Source: an uncultured Bacillota bacterium (GTDB lineage: Bacteria; Bacillota; Dehalobacteriia; UBA7702). From it: a stretch of DNA of 64,000 nt. The stretch covers positions 1 to 64,000 of the forward strand of contig CAKUYE010000011.1 in the NCBI GenBank assembly GCA_934702375.1, in the 5' to 3' direction. The position numbers and the translations under genes are program-made. The notes beneath the pieces are model-generated. The model made no database searches. It saw only the letters and a list, made by a program, of their open reading frames with translations, and was not told the DNA's origin. This document shows, one piece after another, positions 50,023 to 58,118 of this stretch (within the stretch, counting starts at the first letter, position 1; every line of letters begins with the position of its first letter).

Positions 50023-50652
50023 ATGACAGATTTTCAAAAAGAAGTTTATATGGAGACCATTAAAACGGCGATCGGGGATGAACCCATCACTCGTTTTGCC
50101 GAACGGGCAGGCCTCAGCGCCGGGAATCTTTCCCGCATTCGCAACGGTCAGGTTGCTTCGGTGGATACGTTAACACGGATTGCCGCAGCTTCGGGCCGGG
50201 TTTCTTTGCAGCAGCTTCTCGATGCCGCAACGCTTATGGGAGATTCGGAAGTTCCCCAGCTGAAAAAGACGGTGAGTATCCCCGTGGCGGAGTTTTTGCC
50301 GGAAACCAAAAGTAAGCTGTTGAGAGACGGCTCTCTTCCTCGGGAGGAATACTACGAGGAAACCTTTGCCCCCGGCGAGTATGTCTTTTTTATTGCCAAC
50401 GACGATGCTTTAATGCCCCGGATTCACTGTGGAGATCGGGTTCTTGTGGATTTGAGCAAAAAACCGGAAAACGGCGATATCGTTCTGGTGCGCTTTAAAA
50501 AAGAGGGTCGGGGTACGCTGCGCCGGGTATCAACCGATGGCTATAAGTATTTCTTCTATGGCAACGATCTTTCCCTTTATCCCATGGAACAGGTAAAGAA
50601 GTCCGAAGCCGATATCTTCGGTGTGGCGGTGGAAGCGCGGATTCGCCTGTAA
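50023..50652 (+). CDS. XRE-type regulator with S24/LexA-like domain
   Basis: A 209-residue protein. Residues 1-70 are an XRE helix-turn-helix (FAERAGLSAGNLSRIRNGQV). Residues ~80-205 are an S24 peptidase-like fold, as in LexA and phage cI repressors. The usual nucleophile motif DSMxP reads DDALMP, with Ala for the catalytic Ser, while the Lys region (VLVRFKKEG) is retained. Self-cleavage is therefore unlikely; the domain may serve for dimerisation or ligand sensing. CCGGAGG precedes the ATG. A tRNA operon follows. Confidence 0.85.
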   Translation: MTDFQKEVYMETIKTAIGDEPITRFAERAGLSAGNLSRIRNGQVASVDTLTRIAAASGRVSLQQLLDAATLMGDSEVPQLKKTVSIPVAEFLPETKSKLLRDGSLPREEYYEETFAPGEYVFFIANDDALMPRIHCGDRVLVDLSKKPENGDIVLVRFKKEGRGTLRRVSTDGYKYFFYGNDLSLYPMEQVKKSEADIFGVAVEARIRL

Positions 50653-50678
50653 AAAAAGCCGTTTTTCATGGCTTTTTT
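50652..50678 (+). terminator. Terminator of the XRE/S24 gene
   Basis: AAAAAAGCC/GGCTTTTTT stem with 9-nt loop, overlapping the stop codon. Confidence 0.75.
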
Positions 50679-50690
50679 CAAAAAAAGGTA

Positions 50691-50814
50691 TTGACATATC
50701 GAGGATTCTCTGATATAATTGTATCCTGTCAGCGGCTTGTACAGAGCCTGTGACGAAAAAAATTGTCAAAACAGGAAAATAGTTCTTGACAATTTGGCAG
50801 AGATGCTGTATAAT
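50691..50814 (+). promoter_or_regulatory. Tandem promoters of tRNA operon
   Basis: P1: TTGACA (50691-50696), 17 bp, TATAAT (50714-50719). P2: TTGACA (50786-50791), 17 bp, TATAAT (50809-50814). Both are perfect consensus, fitting strong stable-RNA transcription. Confidence 0.85.
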
Positions 50815-50827
50815 ATTTAAATGTGAC

Positions 50828-50903
50828 GAGCCATTAGCTCAGCAGGCAGAGCACCTGACTTTTAATCAGGGTGTCCGGCGTTCGAATCGCCGATGGCTCA
50901 CCA
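50828..50903 (+). tRNA. tRNA-Lys (anticodon TTT)
   Basis: A 76-nt cloverleaf with encoded CCA: acceptor GAGCCAT/ATGGCTC, anticodon loop CTTTTAA, T-loop TTCGAAT. Anticodon TTT reads AAA/AAG. First gene of a three-tRNA operon. Confidence 0.95.
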
Positions 50904-50908
50904 ATATT

Positions 50909-50985
50909 GGCGCGTTGGAGAAGCGGCTGAACTCACCAGCCTTTCACGCTGGCATTCATGGGTTCGAATCCCATACGCGTCACCA
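50909..50985 (+). tRNA. tRNA-Glu (anticodon TTC)
   Basis: A 77-nt cloverleaf with encoded CCA: acceptor GGCGCGT/ACGCGTC (one G-T pair), anticodon stem CCAGC/GCTGG with loop CTTTCAC, T-arm TGGGTTCGAATCCCA. Anticodon TTC reads Glu codons. Confidence 0.9.
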
Positions 50986-51064
50986 TAAAGAAGTATCCAC
51001 TCTTTGAGTGGTGCTTCTTTTCTACCGATAAGAAAGACCGCAAATTTGCGGTCTTAATATATAT

Positions 51065-51138
51065 GCGGGTGTGGTTCAATGGTAGAACGTTAGCTTCCCA
51101 AGCTCAAAACGCGAGTTCGATTCTCGTCTCCCGCTCCA
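51065..51138 (+). tRNA. tRNA-Gly (anticodon CCC), with stem mismatches
   Basis: A 74-nt cloverleaf with encoded CCA: acceptor GCGGGTG/CTCCCGC, D-arm GTTCAATGGTAGAAC, anticodon loop TTCCCAA, T-loop TTCGATT. Two stem pairs are lost: T6 faces T67 in the acceptor stem and T28 faces C42 in the anticodon stem. The identity elements look like Gly. It may be functional but weakened, or decaying. Confidence 0.8.
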
Positions 51139-51140
51139 TA

Positions 51141-51176
51141 AAAACCTGTTCATTGCGGTGAACAGGTTTTTCTTTT
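51141..51176 (+). terminator. Terminator of tRNA operon
   Basis: AAAACCTGTTCA/TGAACAGGTTTT stem, 6-nt loop, followed by TTCTTTT. Confidence 0.85.
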
Positions 51177-51289
51177 GATGTGAGGAGGGGAGAGGCCCTC
51201 GGGCAATAGGGATATCTCCGGTAGATTTAAAGAGGATTATCTGTAATTATAATTTCTTTTGCGCAATATGTAGCATTCTGTCGAATTCA

Positions 51290-51318
51290 TTGAAATCCTG
51301 TTTATTTGCTGATATGAT
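51290..51318 (+). promoter_or_regulatory. Sigma-A promoter of SH3 protein gene
   Basis: TTGAAA (51290-51295), 17 bp, TATGAT (51313-51318), about 30 bp before the ATG. Confidence 0.65.
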
Positions 51319-51350
51319 GTATGTATCAAAAAAAAGGAAGAGGGGAAATC

Positions 51351-51935
51351 ATGAAAAAGAAAAGTATTATTGCGCTGTTAATTGCTTTTGTGTTTGTATT
51401 TGGGATCTCCGCCTATGCTCTGTTGTCAGGGGATAAGGAGTCCTCTGCCGGGGTTTCCGTTGTTCCGTCGGAAGAGCCGGTGGAAAGCGCTTACCGAGGG
51501 GCGGTGTCCCTCTCCGAGACAAAAATTCGTGAGCAGATGGAGGAACCGAAGGCAGACCAAACCGAGGGAAATTGGTATACCGTGACCACGGAATCCGACC
51601 CCCTAAATCTGCGGGAAGAACCCCGGCAGGATTCTGCCGTTTGCGGCCGGGTCCCCCGGGGCGGTTTCGTTTATGTTACCGAAAAAGAAGGTGTTTGGGG
51701 CTTAACTCTGTACGACGGCGTTACCGGCTGGCTGAATCTTTCCTATTGTCAATCCGGTCAGGTGGAGGTATCTCCCGAGGTTTCCGAGGAAGCAACGGTA
51801 ACGGTGTATGTAACGAATACCGGCGAGTGTTATCATCGCGGCGGCTGCGGCTACCTGCACAGCAAAATTCCCATTTCTCTGGAGGATGCTAAAATTTCCT
51901 ATCGCCCTTGCAGCCGTTGTCATCCGCCCCAATAA
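51351..51935 (+). CDS. Exported SH3-domain protein with C-terminal Cys/His motif
   Basis: A 194-residue protein: signal peptide or anchor (residues 1-24), a variable linker, a bacterial SH3 domain (about 82-145, DPLNLREEPR...GVTGWLNLSYC) likely binding cell wall, and a C-terminal motif TGECYHRGGCGYLHSKIPIS...YRPCSRCHP of the Ada-like zinc type often found at the ends of secreted nucleases and wall proteins. No enzymatic domain is present. GGAAGAGGGGAA precedes the ATG. Monocistronic. Confidence 0.82.
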   Translation: MKKKSIIALLIAFVFVFGISAYALLSGDKESSAGVSVVPSEEPVESAYRGAVSLSETKIREQMEEPKADQTEGNWYTVTTESDPLNLREEPRQDSAVCGRVPRGGFVYVTEKEGVWGLTLYDGVTGWLNLSYCQSGQVEVSPEVSEEATVTVYVTNTGECYHRGGCGYLHSKIPISLEDAKISYRPCSRCHPPQ

Positions 51936-51987
51936 AAAAAGAAGATCCCGGATCGGGTATGCAGTACCGAACCGGGAAATTCTTTTT
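51936..51987 (+). terminator. Terminator of SH3 protein gene
   Basis: AAGAAGATCCCGG pairs imperfectly with CCGGGAAATTCTTT; A-tract before, T-run after. Confidence 0.75.
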
Positions 51988-52019
51988 GTTGAAATAAATA
52001 TATTTAAAGGAGTTATGAA

Positions 52020-52102
52020 TGGCTGATTCATTTTCTGTCGCAGCGGCAAACCAAGGAAGAGAGCATTTTCAATTTTTTTCATGAGGGATGGTTTGCCGCT
52101 GC
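52020..52102 (+). other. Perfect inverted repeat with a 21-codon ORF
   Basis: The 14-bp arms GCAGCGGCAAACCA (52040-52053) and TGGTTTGCCGCTGC (52089-52102) are perfect complements around 35 nt. A small frame begins ATGGCTGAT at 52020, 6 nt after AAAGGAG, and codes 21 residues across the left arm. It may be a structured 3' region of the convergent ABC operon, a small RNA, or a real small peptide. Confidence 0.35.
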
Positions 52103-52167
52103 ATTACAGAAAAAATTAGGGGGGTAGTAGAGTAGGATACCTAAATTTATATGATGGCGTGAAAGAC

Positions 52168-54471
52168 TTATTCGGTTGCTTTCAACGCTTCGACCATATC
52201 GATTTTTTTATTTTTTCTTGCCACCATCAGGCTTACCAACAGGGACATTCCCATGGTGATGGCAATGCCGATGAGGATGGTTGCGGGAGTGATGGCCATT
52301 TTCATTTCATATTCACTGGCAAGTGCTTTCAGCAGGTAGCTCAATACGCCGATCCCCGAGGGGATGCCGATAAGAATGCCGATAAAGCTGAGCCAGAGAT
52401 TTTGCTGAATCAACAGCCTGCCGATTTTTCTGTCCTTGAATCCAACCACCTTTAAGGTGGCCATTTCCCGATATCGTTCGGTATAACTCATGACGCCGAG
52501 ATTGTATAAAACCACAATCCCCAGGATCACTGCGCCGGTAATCAAAATAAGGATCATCATATCCATCATTTCAATGAAGGTGTCAAAGGAGTCAATGATC
52601 ATCTGCTTCGATTGAATACTTTTGATGGCGCTGTTTGGAGCGATATCTGCTTTGGAAATATTGGTGTAAACCGAATCAATCTCGTGATCGATTCCCAAGG
52701 TATCGGCATAGGCTTCGGTGATGACGACGTTTTCCGAAACGCTGCGGAGAATTCCTGCCACCGTTAAGGTATAGGTCTCATCGTCGTCGTAGGGGCTGAG
52801 GAGAATGTGATCTCCCGGCTCCAGTTCAAATTCCTCTGCCAGGCGCATGCATACGTAGGCGCCGTCGTTATCGAGGTCGATGTAGTGGTTTTCTTCGTCG
52901 GGAAAACGCACGCGGTCGTTGTTGATGTGGTAGATATCCAGGGCTACGGATTTATCTGCCGGAGAGCCATAGGCTTCCATATGGACGCCTACCGAAGCGC
53001 TCCAGTCGCCCTGATAGGTATCTACGATGGCGTCGCGCTCTTTGTCGGTGGCATCCTCGGAAAGGTAGATCCTGGAGCTGTAGTTTGTTGCGCCGTCGTA
53101 GTAGAGTTTCAAAAATGCATCCATCGTATCGCCCATCCCTAAAGATCCTACAATCAGGATCATGCTGCCGATGATGCCAATCAGGCTCATGGCGGTACGG
53201 GATTTGTGCCGGAGGATATCCCGAAGGTTCCAGCGGCTGCCAAAGGAAAGCTTTTGAAAGAGTCTTGTGTTTTCAAACCACATGGCTTCCATTTTCTTTG
53301 GCGTGCAGGGGCGGAGGGCATCTGCTGCCGTGCCCTTGAGCATCTGCTTTACGGAGAAATAGCCGATTACCGTTAAAAGGGCAATGATACCGGCGATGAT
53401 CTCTGCGCAGAAACCCGGGAAACAGAGCTTCCACTGAGGAATGTCGATATAGGTGCTCATCATGCCTTTGGGGTTCATAATGGCCCAGGCGACGATGTAG
53501 CCGAGGATGACGCCGATGAAAGAGCCGATCAGGCCGATCATCAAAGCGTAGGAGGTGTAATGCCATAAAATTCGTTTATCTTTGAAACCCAGAGCCTTCA
53601 TGGTGCCGATCTGTATTTTTTCCTTTGCCGCCAAACGATGCATCGTTGTGACCATCGTGAGTATGGCGATCATTAGAAACAGAGCCGGCAACACTGCGCC
53701 CATGGTTTTGCCCTCCTCGGCTTCACCGCTGGCACCGGAATATGAAATATTTTCGTCCTTGGAGAGGACTAAAACAGCTTTTTCTAAGGTTGTATAAACA
53801 TCTTTTAAAAGATTGCTTTGATCTTTGCTTGAGATAATGTTGATCTGTTCGTAAAAATCGGAGTGACGATGAAAGGCCTTGTTGTACATGGCCGGGGCAA
53901 TGTATGCAAAGCCGTAGGTCTTAAAATCCGGCATCAGCTGGCTTTCGTCCCGAACACAAATCATATGTTCACCGGATTTGATTAAGCCCTGAATGATTCC
54001 GGAAAGCTCCGTGTCCTTATAAATCAGGGTCAGGGAGTCGCCGACGGAAATGTTGTTGGCGGCGGCGTATTTATCCGAGAGCCAAATGCCGTTTTCACTT
54101 TCGGGGTCGTAGTCTGCTCCCTCTACCAGATAAAAGCCGGAAACGCTTTCATCCTCGGTAATGGTCATGGCCAGGCTGTCGCCTTCCTGTTCCTTTACAT
54201 CGGCATTGACGGAAAAGTATCGGGCGGCTTTTTTCACGCCGTCAATTTTTTGGACCTTCTCCAATTCGTCTTTACTGAATTTTTCGTCGGTAATCAGGCG
54301 ATAATCGGCAAAATTGGTTTCCTTGAGAAAAGAGGAAGTGTTTTGATCAATGCTGTACCACTCCATATTGAAGCCGACAAAAATGCCGATCCCCAGGGCG
54401 ATCATGATGATCATGGACAGGAACTGTGCTTTGTACAGCCCCATGGTACGCCATAATTTTTTGAAAAGCAT
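52168..54471 (-). CDS. FtsX-like ABC transporter permease
   Basis: A 767-residue permease with an N-terminal helix (about 15-38), an extracytoplasmic domain, three helices (about 265-375), a second helix near residue 435, a second outer domain and three C-terminal helices (about 645-760): two FtsX units. It has no ATPase domain. It pairs with the ATPase gene 12 bp upstream and probably works as a MacB/LolC-type mechanotransmission exporter or lipid extractor. AAGGAGG precedes the ATG. Confidence 0.9.
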   Translation of the reverse strand: MLFKKLWRTMGLYKAQFLSMIIMIALGIGIFVGFNMEWYSIDQNTSSFLKETNFADYRLITDEKFSKDELEKVQKIDGVKKAARYFSVNADVKEQEGDSLAMTITEDESVSGFYLVEGADYDPESENGIWLSDKYAAANNISVGDSLTLIYKDTELSGIIQGLIKSGEHMICVRDESQLMPDFKTYGFAYIAPAMYNKAFHRHSDFYEQINIISSKDQSNLLKDVYTTLEKAVLVLSKDENISYSGASGEAEEGKTMGAVLPALFLMIAILTMVTTMHRLAAKEKIQIGTMKALGFKDKRILWHYTSYALMIGLIGSFIGVILGYIVAWAIMNPKGMMSTYIDIPQWKLCFPGFCAEIIAGIIALLTVIGYFSVKQMLKGTAADALRPCTPKKMEAMWFENTRLFQKLSFGSRWNLRDILRHKSRTAMSLIGIIGSMILIVGSLGMGDTMDAFLKLYYDGATNYSSRIYLSEDATDKERDAIVDTYQGDWSASVGVHMEAYGSPADKSVALDIYHINNDRVRFPDEENHYIDLDNDGAYVCMRLAEEFELEPGDHILLSPYDDDETYTLTVAGILRSVSENVVITEAYADTLGIDHEIDSVYTNISKADIAPNSAIKSIQSKQMIIDSFDTFIEMMDMMILILITGAVILGIVVLYNLGVMSYTERYREMATLKVVGFKDRKIGRLLIQQNLWLSFIGILIGIPSGIGVLSYLLKALASEYEMKMAITPATILIGIAITMGMSLLVSLMVARKNKKIDMVEALKATE

Positions 54472-54483
54472 TGTTCTTCCTCC

Positions 54484-55185
54484 TTACCAGTCGATCTCAT
54501 CGGCACCGACAGGGTGGAGTTGTTCTTCTTTGGCGATGATCTTGCCGCTTTTTACGCGGATCACAACATCGGCCATTTTTGCGATATTTTGGTTATGAGT
54601 GACGATCACGATGGTCTTGCCGTATTCCCGGGCCATTCTCAGCAACAGCTTTAAAACGAGGACCCCGGTTTCGGAATCCAGAGCGCCGGTAGGCTCATCG
54701 CAAAGCAGGATCTTGGGGTTCTTTGCCAAGGCTCTGGCAATGGATACCCTTTGCTGCTCGCCGCCGGAAAGTTCCGAAGGAAAATTCTTCAGGTGATCCG
54801 AAAGGCCGACTTCGGCTAAGATTTTATCTGCCGGCAGGGCCTTGGGGGCGATTTCCTTAACGAAAGCCACGTTTTCATAAACGGTCAGCGTGGGGATGAG
54901 GTTGTAAAACTGAAATACAAAACCTACGGTCGCCGCTCGGTATTCTGCCAGCTTGTCGTTGGAAAGGGTGGAAATATCTTTTCCCTCTACGATGATTTTC
55001 CCCGAGGTCGGACTGTCCAATCCGCCCAGAAGGTTTAATAACGTACTCTTTCCTGCGCCGCTGGGGCCGAGGATTACCACGAATTTGCCTTCTTCCAAGG
55101 TCATATTGACCTGATCCAGAGCTTTTAATTCGTGTTCTCCGCTGGTATAAACACGGCTGACATTTTGTAATTCTACCATCGACAT
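54484..55185 (-). CDS. ABC transporter ATP-binding protein (MacB/LolD type)
   Basis: A 233-residue ATPase: Walker A GPSGAGKSTLLNLLGGLD, Q-loop VFQFYNLIPTLTVYENV, signature LSGGEQQRVSIARAL, Walker B ILLCDEPTGALD, H-loop VTHNQN. The sequence between signature and D-loop is of the MacB/LolD/FtsE type. Start ATG after GAGAGGAC. Controlled by a strong promoter with a palindromic operator (55240-55292). Confidence 0.95.
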   Translation of the reverse strand: MSMVELQNVSRVYTSGEHELKALDQVNMTLEEGKFVVILGPSGAGKSTLLNLLGGLDSPTSGKIIVEGKDISTLSNDKLAEYRAATVGFVFQFYNLIPTLTVYENVAFVKEIAPKALPADKILAEVGLSDHLKNFPSELSGGEQQRVSIARALAKNPKILLCDEPTGALDSETGVLVLKLLLRMAREYGKTIVIVTHNQNIAKMADVVIRVKSGKIIAKEEQLHPVGADEIDW

Positions 55186-55239
55186 GATGCCTGTCCTCTC
55201 ATTCTAGTTAGTTCAGGCTAACCAAAGTCTGAATTGAAT

Positions 55240-55292
55240 AGTTAGATTTATCTAACTGTATGCATTATACCCCGAATCACCCACTTTGTCAA
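55240..55292 (-). promoter_or_regulatory. Promoter with palindromic operator for the ABC pair
   Basis: Minus strand: TTGACA (complement 55287-55292), 17 bp, TATAAT (complement 55264-55269), both perfect. Just downstream of the -10 lies AGTTAGATTTATCTAACT (55240-55257), 8-bp arms around TT, and a related GGTTAG/CTAAC arrangement at 55206-55223. This is the size and position of a TetR-type repressor operator. No such regulator is in the window. Confidence 0.65.
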
Positions 55293-55370
55293 TGGGTTTT
55301 TCGGGGGATTATTTTGTGATGTCAATTTTTTTTGTGCAATTTTTTTAATTTTTTCCGAAAAAAGGGCCTT

Positions 55371-56489
55371 TTATTCCGCCAGACAGCTTAAAAAAACCTT
55401 TTCCGTTTGGGCGGCGGCTTTTTTCCATTGGAACTGTGCCGTTCGCTTTTGTCCCTTTGCTCCAAGGAGCTGCCGAAGCTCTTTTTTCGTCAAAAGGGCA
55501 TACAATTGGGACGCAAGGTCGGTGCTGTCGAAGGGGTCGAACCAGAGAACATTGTCCGCCAGCACCTCCGGCAGGGAGGAGGTTTTTGCGGCGATCACCG
55601 GGGTGCCGCAGGCCATAGCTTCCAACGGCGGCAAGCCAAAGCCTTCGTAAAGGCTGGGATAGACCATGACGGTAGCGCCGTTGTAAAAATAGGGGAGGTC
55701 GGCGGTGGGAACTTTATCGGTAAAGATCACGCTGTCGCTGATTTGCAGCGCTTCGGTCAGGCTGTCCAGAGCGTCGAAATCGTGATTTCGTTTTCCCGGC
55801 AATACCAGTGCATAGGGGATATTTTCTTCCTTTTTTAAAAGATAATAGGCGTTGATCAGGGCTTTTACGTTTTTACGCAGCCCAAAGCCGCCAACATAGA
55901 GAATATAGTCCTCGCAAATGCCGTAATGTTCCTTTAAGAAGGTCTTTACCGTATCTTTGGGCAAGGGGCGGTAGATGGGCTCCGGTGCTTCATGGATCAC
56001 ATGAATTCGATCCTCGGGATAATGAAAGAGACGTTGGATGTCCTTTTTGGAACATTCCGACACGGTGATCACGGCATCGCTGCGCTCCATGATTTTGGGC
56101 ATCTCTTTGAGAAATTCCTTTAAATAGCCGCGGCCGACGGTTTCCGGAAAGAGATAGGGAATCAAATCGTGGATCGTTACCGTTTCTTTACAGCACTTTT
56201 TTTCCGGCAGTCCAATGCCGTTTTGAGGAACATGATACAGTTGAATTTGTTTTTCCTTGATGGCCCGGGGTAAAAACTCCCTGCGCCAGATATCCTTTTG
56301 CTCCCCGCGGGAATAAATATCCTCCGGGTCAAAGCGAAACCCGGTGTATTCCTGCCCCGGGAGAAAAACCTCCGGCCGGGGGAGATTTTGGGGCAAATGC
56401 GCCAAAATCTGCCACGTATAGGTGCCAATACCGGTACCCCGGTAGAGGAGTGCGCCGCGGCCGTCGATGGCAATATGGGGTGTTGTCAC
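55371..56489 (-). CDS. Glycosyltransferase family 4, CotSA-like
   Basis: A 372-residue GT-B glycosyltransferase: IDGRGALLYRGTGIGTYTW near the N-terminus, YVGGFGLRKNVKALINAYYL, and the donor site PSLYEGFGLPPLEAMACGTP with the E-x7-E motif. Start GTG at 56489 (GGAGG before it) overlaps the cotS-like stop (GTGA). The neighbour is a CotS-type kinase, so a spore-coat polysaccharide role as with Bacillus CotSA/CotS is likely. A much longer upstream frame overlaps the neighbour. Confidence 0.85.
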   Translation of the reverse strand: MTTPHIAIDGRGALLYRGTGIGTYTWQILAHLPQNLPRPEVFLPGQEYTGFRFDPEDIYSRGEQKDIWRREFLPRAIKEKQIQLYHVPQNGIGLPEKKCCKETVTIHDLIPYLFPETVGRGYLKEFLKEMPKIMERSDAVITVSECSKKDIQRLFHYPEDRIHVIHEAPEPIYRPLPKDTVKTFLKEHYGICEDYILYVGGFGLRKNVKALINAYYLLKKEENIPYALVLPGKRNHDFDALDSLTEALQISDSVIFTDKVPTADLPYFYNGATVMVYPSLYEGFGLPPLEAMACGTPVIAAKTSSLPEVLADNVLWFDPFDSTDLASQLYALLTKKELRQLLGAKGQKRTAQFQWKKAAAQTEKVFLSCLAE

Positions 56490-57481
56490 TTCGATACCTC
56501 CAGTCTGTTTTTCAGCTCTTCCAGCCAGGTGTCCTCTTGCTTTAGCTCTGCGGCGGCATAGCTCATCTTTTTCAGGTAAAATTCCTTTTGCCGATCCTTT
56601 TCTTCGCTGAAATAGCGATGGCTGATGCGCCAGAATTTTTGAGGAAATAAAAGCAAAGCACAAAGCACCTCGGCTTCTGCCTTGGATAATTTGCGATCGT
56701 ACTGGTAGCTGTCAAAGATTGCGGTGATTTTTTCTCTGTAGTTTTCCCCCCGTTTCAAGGCGCGTTTTGTCAGGCGCATCAAATCGGTCAGGGGCAAATC
56801 CCGGCAGCAATAATCAAAGTCAATGAGATAGGCCTTGCCCTCTTTCATAATGAAATTTCTGGCGGCAACATCGTAGTGGATAAAGCTGCCTACGGCTTCG
56901 GCTTCGGCGGCAAGTCGGGGGTATGCCGAGCGGTTTAGCTGCTCCAAAGCTTTTTGGGCCTTTTCCCTCAGGGTGGGGTACAGGCTTCGGTATGCCCGGG
57001 CAAAGGCATCTTCGGGCATGGTTTTGGCAAGGTCGTTGTATTGATCCAGGTCTTTCAGGCGCTGCAACAGCTTTTCTCCCCGTTGAAAGCAGCCGCTGCG
57101 GTTTTTGGCCTCCGTCGGCAGGTTTTTCTCCCTTGCCCGCAGGTGAAACCCGGCCAATGTTTCTCCCACTGCCTGAAGGTGGCTGCAACGGTCGAAATCG
57201 CAGGGGCTTCCTTCGATCCATTGATGGAGAGTAAAGCAGTCGTCTTTTTCCCGGTAAAATGCTGCCTCGGTTTTGGTGGGGATCAGCGGCGCATAGGAAA
57301 AAAAGCCGTGGCGGCTCAGGCTGTTTTCGGCGGCGCAGATAAAATCCAGACTCTTTTCCTTTAGGGGGCTGGCTTTTAAGGCAAAATCGCCGCCGCCGGT
57401 TTTCACCCGGAACACGTTGTTTTGTATGCGCTTCGTCGTTAAAGTGGGGATATCCCATCCCCGTTCGATCAATTTTTCCAT
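56486..57481 (-). CDS. CotS-family spore coat kinase-like protein
   Basis: A 331-residue aminoglycoside-phosphotransferase-fold protein of the CotS/YutH type: IHYDVAARNFIM (Brenner-like catalytic loop) and YLIDFDYCCRDLPLTDL (metal Asp). Such proteins belong to spore coats of Bacillus and Clostridium. The catalytic residues look intact, so it may phosphorylate a small substrate or sugar. It is translationally coupled to the glycosyltransferase. Confidence 0.8.
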   Translation of the reverse strand: MEKLIERGWDIPTLTTKRIQNNVFRVKTGGGDFALKASPLKEKSLDFICAAENSLSRHGFFSYAPLIPTKTEAAFYREKDDCFTLHQWIEGSPCDFDRCSHLQAVGETLAGFHLRAREKNLPTEAKNRSGCFQRGEKLLQRLKDLDQYNDLAKTMPEDAFARAYRSLYPTLREKAQKALEQLNRSAYPRLAAEAEAVGSFIHYDVAARNFIMKEGKAYLIDFDYCCRDLPLTDLMRLTKRALKRGENYREKITAIFDSYQYDRKLSKAEAEVLCALLLFPQKFWRISHRYFSEEKDRQKEFYLKKMSYAAAELKQEDTWLEELKNRLEVSK

Positions 57482-57659
57482 CCTTTTACTCCGTGGCTGA
57501 TGATGGTACAGTCTATGCGGGAAGGGATGAAAAAAGACATGAAGCCGCAGATTCCTGAAAAATGAACACTAGGCAGCCACGGCGGGGTTGTGGTAAAATA
57601 GATCTGTACAGAAATAAAGGAGGGAATCGGAATCGGCTGGCGAAGGATCATGGGACGAT

Positions 57660-58064
57660 ATGGATATCACTGCACTGACGGAATACCGAAGTGCCTATAT
57701 CGGGGATGCCGCCAACGTCAGCCAGCTTTTTTACCGGCTGCCCCTTAATGATTTGCCCATAAGCTTTGCCATTGACGATGAGGCCTGTGCTCTGACGGTA
57801 ACATACGGAGAGCCTGCCGGAGAATATGGGAAAGCGGAATTGGAGCAAAATTTGGTTTTTAATGCCATTGCCGCCATGGCCTTGATTGATAATCTCTCCG
57901 AAGTGATTTATGAGTTTCCTTCGGGAAGCTATGAGATTTCCCGTTCTCAAGCAGAGTCGGTGTTGGGTGCACCTCTTTCGGCGCTGTTGACCGATGAAAA
58001 TTGGCAAAAAAAGGTTGTGGAACCGTTGGCCGATGATGCCTTTGTAGAACAATTTATAGAGTAA
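57660..58064 (+). CDS. DUF4825-like protein
   Basis: A 134-residue soluble protein starting MDITALTEYRSAYIGDAANV, the pattern YIGDxxxV...LPL typical of DUF4825 domains of Firmicutes. Those domains are usually attached to a signal or anti-sigma-like N-terminus, which is missing here: in-frame upstream there is no start codon before a TAA, and the best ribosome site (AAGGAGGG, 57618-57625) is 35 nt away. Either a short stand-alone version or the 3' part of a truncated gene. Confidence 0.6.
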   Translation: MDITALTEYRSAYIGDAANVSQLFYRLPLNDLPISFAIDDEACALTVTYGEPAGEYGKAELEQNLVFNAIAAMALIDNLSEVIYEFPSGSYEISRSQAESVLGAPLSALLTDENWQKKVVEPLADDAFVEQFIE

Positions 58065-58065
58065 C

Positions 58066-58098
58066 AAAAAAAGAGAGGTCGGGGTTTCCGACCTCTTT
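58066..58098. terminator. Bidirectional terminator
   Basis: AGAGGTCGG/CCGACCTCT stem with a short loop and A/T flanks, between the DUF4825-like gene and trxB. Confidence 0.8.
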
Positions 58099-58118
58099 GG
58101 TTTATAGAGGGGTTTGCA

